Positions 61,466 through 64,000 of a DNA stretch of 64,000 bases are shown here, in pieces (the stretch's first letter is position 1; each line of letters opens with the position of its first letter). The notes beneath the pieces were generated by a model, which saw nothing but the letters and a program-made list of their open reading frames with translations, ran no database searches and was not told the DNA's origin. The DNA is taken from contig JACSYO010000396.1 of the NCBI GenBank assembly GCA_016806645.1, positions 1,436,001 to 1,500,000 on the forward strand. Reading direction: 5' to 3'. The position numbers and the translations under genes are program-made. This DNA comes from Ophiodon elongatus. Its lineage: Eukaryota > Chordata > Actinopteri > Perciformes > Hexagrammidae.

Positions 61466-61545
61466 AGGGGGAGGGGGGATGGGGGGGTGAGGGGATGGGG
61501 GGGTGAGGGGTTGGTGGGGGTGGGGGTTGGTGGTTGCCGCATTGT
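61466..61545. repeat. G-rich minisatellite (quadruplex-prone)
   Basis: Tandem units close to GGGGATGGGGGGGTGA followed by GGGTTGGTGGGGGTGGGGG. At least six G-tracts of four or more lie on the plus strand, which is the map4 template strand. Confidence 0.85.
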
Positions 61546-61597
61546 TGAGTCAGCATGTGTTACCTAGTAGTTGACACACATACCGGAAGAGAGACTA

Positions 61598-61598
61598 T

Positions 61599-61671
<73 letters not shown>
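61598..61671. repeat. (CA)n(CGCA)n compound microsatellite
   Basis: About 14 CA units followed by about 11 CGCA units. Confidence 0.96.
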
Positions 61672-62490
61672 GTCTTACAGTGTATCTCAGGGTGGCAGTG
61701 AGGGGTTAACAAGCGCCAGTAGTCTGCTTTCTATTGCTCCACCACCTGTTACAGACTGATTAAAGTTTGTGAATGAATCATCGCTGTGAGTCAAGCGGTG
61801 GCTCTGCTAGCTGCAGCTTAAACTGAAGCACTGCCCTGTTGTAATGATTCCTGCATCCCCCTGCTGTTGTTTTGGTTTCTGCTGGTTTCTTTGGATGTGA
61901 ACATTTACTGCACATAGCGAAGTATTGGCACCAATACTGACCTTGGTAAGTGCATCTGCAGAAAGGAGAAAACCGATAGATCAGTGCCTAATGAAAAGTT
62001 GTCCGGTGGCTCAATAAGCCCAATCCCTGAAACATCTGCAAGAAGTGTTGAGTTCCATTGACAGTATCTCAACAGAAAACAAGAGCTAACATTGTGATTA
62101 CAGTTTGTATTTGTTTCATTTCATTCTGCGATTTATACTCATGAGTACCTGCTGACTGTTTGATGACAACCTCAACTACACTATACTTTCAGTTTCGGGC
62201 TCCTGTACTAGCAGACTCTAATGGCTGTGTATTTTAACCAAATAAAGTCCCTAACCACTTGGATATTTCTCCCCCTTGCTCTTATTTAGTACAGAGACAC
62301 AGTGGGGCTTCCTGTTGTGTAGCACTGCACCATGGGGGGCTCAAATGACTCGTTTCACCGCTCACGTGGGACATTCGCATGGCCCTATGAGCTGACACTG
62401 GCCACAGCAGGGTGACAACTACAACTCCACGCTCTCTAGGATCAGAGCTCCTCTCTGTAAGATGAATCCAAACTGACATATATAGATATA

Positions 62491-62514
62491 CACACACACA
62501 CACACACACAACAC

Positions 62515-62579
<65 letters not shown>
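62491..62579. repeat. (CA)n microsatellite, interrupted
   Basis: CA array with an ACACAACACA interruption near 62,510-62,520. Confidence 0.96.
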
Positions 62580-62581
<2 letters not shown>

Positions 62582-62690
62582 TGTGACTAGAAGCCATGGC
62601 ATGATGGCAGACCCTACACATGTCAGCATCAGATGTGCATTGACCTTGAGCTGAATGACGAACACACATCGGAGCTGGGGTGTCTGGGTT

Positions 62691-62692
<2 letters not shown>

Positions 62693-62732
<40 letters not shown>
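62693..62732. repeat. (TG)20 microsatellite
   Basis: Perfect TG run about 150 bp from the donor of the next exon. It is complementary to the CA array at 62,491-62,579, so the transcript could fold the two into a hairpin. Confidence 0.96.
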
Positions 62733-62734
<2 letters not shown>

Positions 62735-62882
62735 GAGTAAGCTATAGAAAAGCAAAGACAACCAGCAGCTCTGTGTACTGCACCCCTCTGTGGAACGAAT
62801 GAGGCGGTGCATCACAGGGCACATAAATGTTATATAATACTACTAGCAATTATCACTTTGGTACATGAGTTCTTTTTTTTAC

Positions 62883-63071
62883 CTGATGACAGATCCAGAG
62901 GGCTGCGAGGAGTCTGGGGTTCCGGCAGCATGGGGCTGTGCTCTTTAGGGGCCTCTGAACCCCCTGCGGGTGTGGCGTGCTCGGGTTCCGCTATACTCTG
63001 AATCCTCTCTGCCGAGAGGGGTGCAGCCCCCACCTCCACGTTTACGCCCATCCCACCAGGCTGGGAGAAAG
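62883..63071 (-). CDS. map4: map4 projection-domain exon (63 codons)
   Basis: Acceptor TTTTGATTGACAG / CTTTCTCC and donor TCATCAG / GTAAAA; 189 nt, phase 1 on both sides. It encodes (A)FSQPGGMGVNVEVGAAPLS, then IQSIAEPEHATPAGG, PMLPEPQTPRSPLDLSSG. The Pro/Glu/Ser-rich text with TPRSP proline-directed sites fits the MAP4 N-terminal projection. It joins in frame to the 58,780 exon. It is the most upstream exon of the gene in this window. Confidence 0.78.
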
Positions 63072-64000
63072 CTGTCAATCAAAAGGCAGACACACAGATG
63101 TATAGGGTCCGTGTGGTCGATTCTCCAAGCACTGATGCTACCGTTGTTTGAGATGCACCAACAGTAAATCTGCCCTTTTCTTTTCTTTCAACGAAGAGCA
63201 ATGTAACGAAGCCAATGACATGTGGCTGGTAAAAGTATTTTAGACCCATAGGGAACTTATCTTGTGGCCTGCAAGAGCACAGCGATCAGCTGTAGCAGCC
63301 TTTCAAACACTAACAAGGGGGACCAGGATATTCTCTCTATTGGTTTTATTAATCTCAACATGAACAAAAAGTACAGGACAGTCCACTAGGGCCGTCCTCC
63401 ACCAAAGACATTTTTTGTCAAATAACACTCTCGACTAATTAATTAGTTGACAGATCTGTAAAACTGAGTTTCTCTACAAAGGATGACACAAAAACACTTT
63501 AAACGGTAGAGGTAACACAACAAGACAAAAGAAAAGAGAGAAAGCCAAAGAGGGCAAAGTATGAGATCAAACAACCCAGTCGCCAGAATAAAACGTTGCC
63601 ATTGGACATTTCTGTAAACCACACTAGGTTGAACATTGACGGTTCTGAACCAAAAACATGTTTCATATCAGCATTTCTACATACACGTAGCCTACAGCAA
63701 TGATATAGTGTTCTAACCGCTAGGGCCAATTTGACGTTTCAAATTTGCCTTCTCAATTACATTTAGGCTTCGGCAGCAAAACTACTTGGTTTGGTTTAGT
63801 GAAAGCACAAGTTTTTTTTTGGGTTAAAATAAGTGCTTTACTTTTGGTTTAACACAGGTCTCCTGGGTGACAGTCCCGCGTTTGACCCATCTAACCATCC
63901 TTCCCCCTCCGGCAGAATAATTAGTTCCCTCAAAACGTAATAGACAATCCAGCTTCGTAATACTGGAACATCATTTTTAAGAGACGGGGCTGGATGAAAA
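63072..64000 (-). other. map4: map4 intron continuing beyond the window
   Basis: No exon was recognised. The N-terminal MAP4 exons, including the start codon of the long form, must lie to the right of the window. Confidence 0.6.

Overview
This is an intron-rich vertebrate nuclear segment, most likely from a ray-finned (percomorph-like) fish. The evidence is long (CA)n arrays, several teleost-type dispersed repeats, GT-AG introns, and one large gene on the minus strand. I see no RNA gene, CRISPR array or bacterial feature.

The main gene is a microtubule-associated protein of the MAP4/MAP2/tau family, best called map4. It runs on the minus strand from beyond the right edge (about 63,071) to a 3' end near 10,250. 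Fourteen exons can be placed by splice sites and matching phases. Two or three large projection-domain exons lie at 62.9-63.1, 57.4-58.8 and 29.8-30.8 kb. A large alternative first exon with its own ATG and upstream region sits at 38.6-40.4 kb. Four Pro/Ala/Ser/Thr/Lys-rich exons follow (23.7-28.3 kb), the last carrying repeat 1. A 19-codon linker exon, three exons with repeats 2-4, an acidic C-terminal exon and a last exon complete the gene. The usual N-terminal MAP4 exons are not in the window.

Region by region: 1-1,087 holds a candidate divergent promoter (RFX X-box, non-coding minus-strand first exon) of a neighbouring gene that lies off the left edge. 1,088 to about 8,640 is a minus-strand L2-like LINE split by a degenerate Ty3/Gypsy LTR retrotransposon (2,024-6,362) with a perfect 5-bp target-site duplication. 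8.6-10.25 kb is intergenic. 10.25-14.98 kb is the probable long map4 3' UTR, and the rest is map4 exons and introns with MITE-like repeats, microsatellites and G-rich tracts.

The most interesting logic is at the map4 C-terminus. The last exon can be read in two frames. If the 187-nt acidic exon is included, the protein stops after 'ET-N', as mammalian MAP4 ends 'ETSI'. If it is skipped, the last exon encodes a tau/MAP2-like extra half repeat and a different tail. A (TG)15 tract lies just downstream of that exon's donor. The repeat domain also carries both tau-type aggregation hexapeptides or near matches, VQIVYK and VQILNK. Product naming rests on motif recall, not on a database search.
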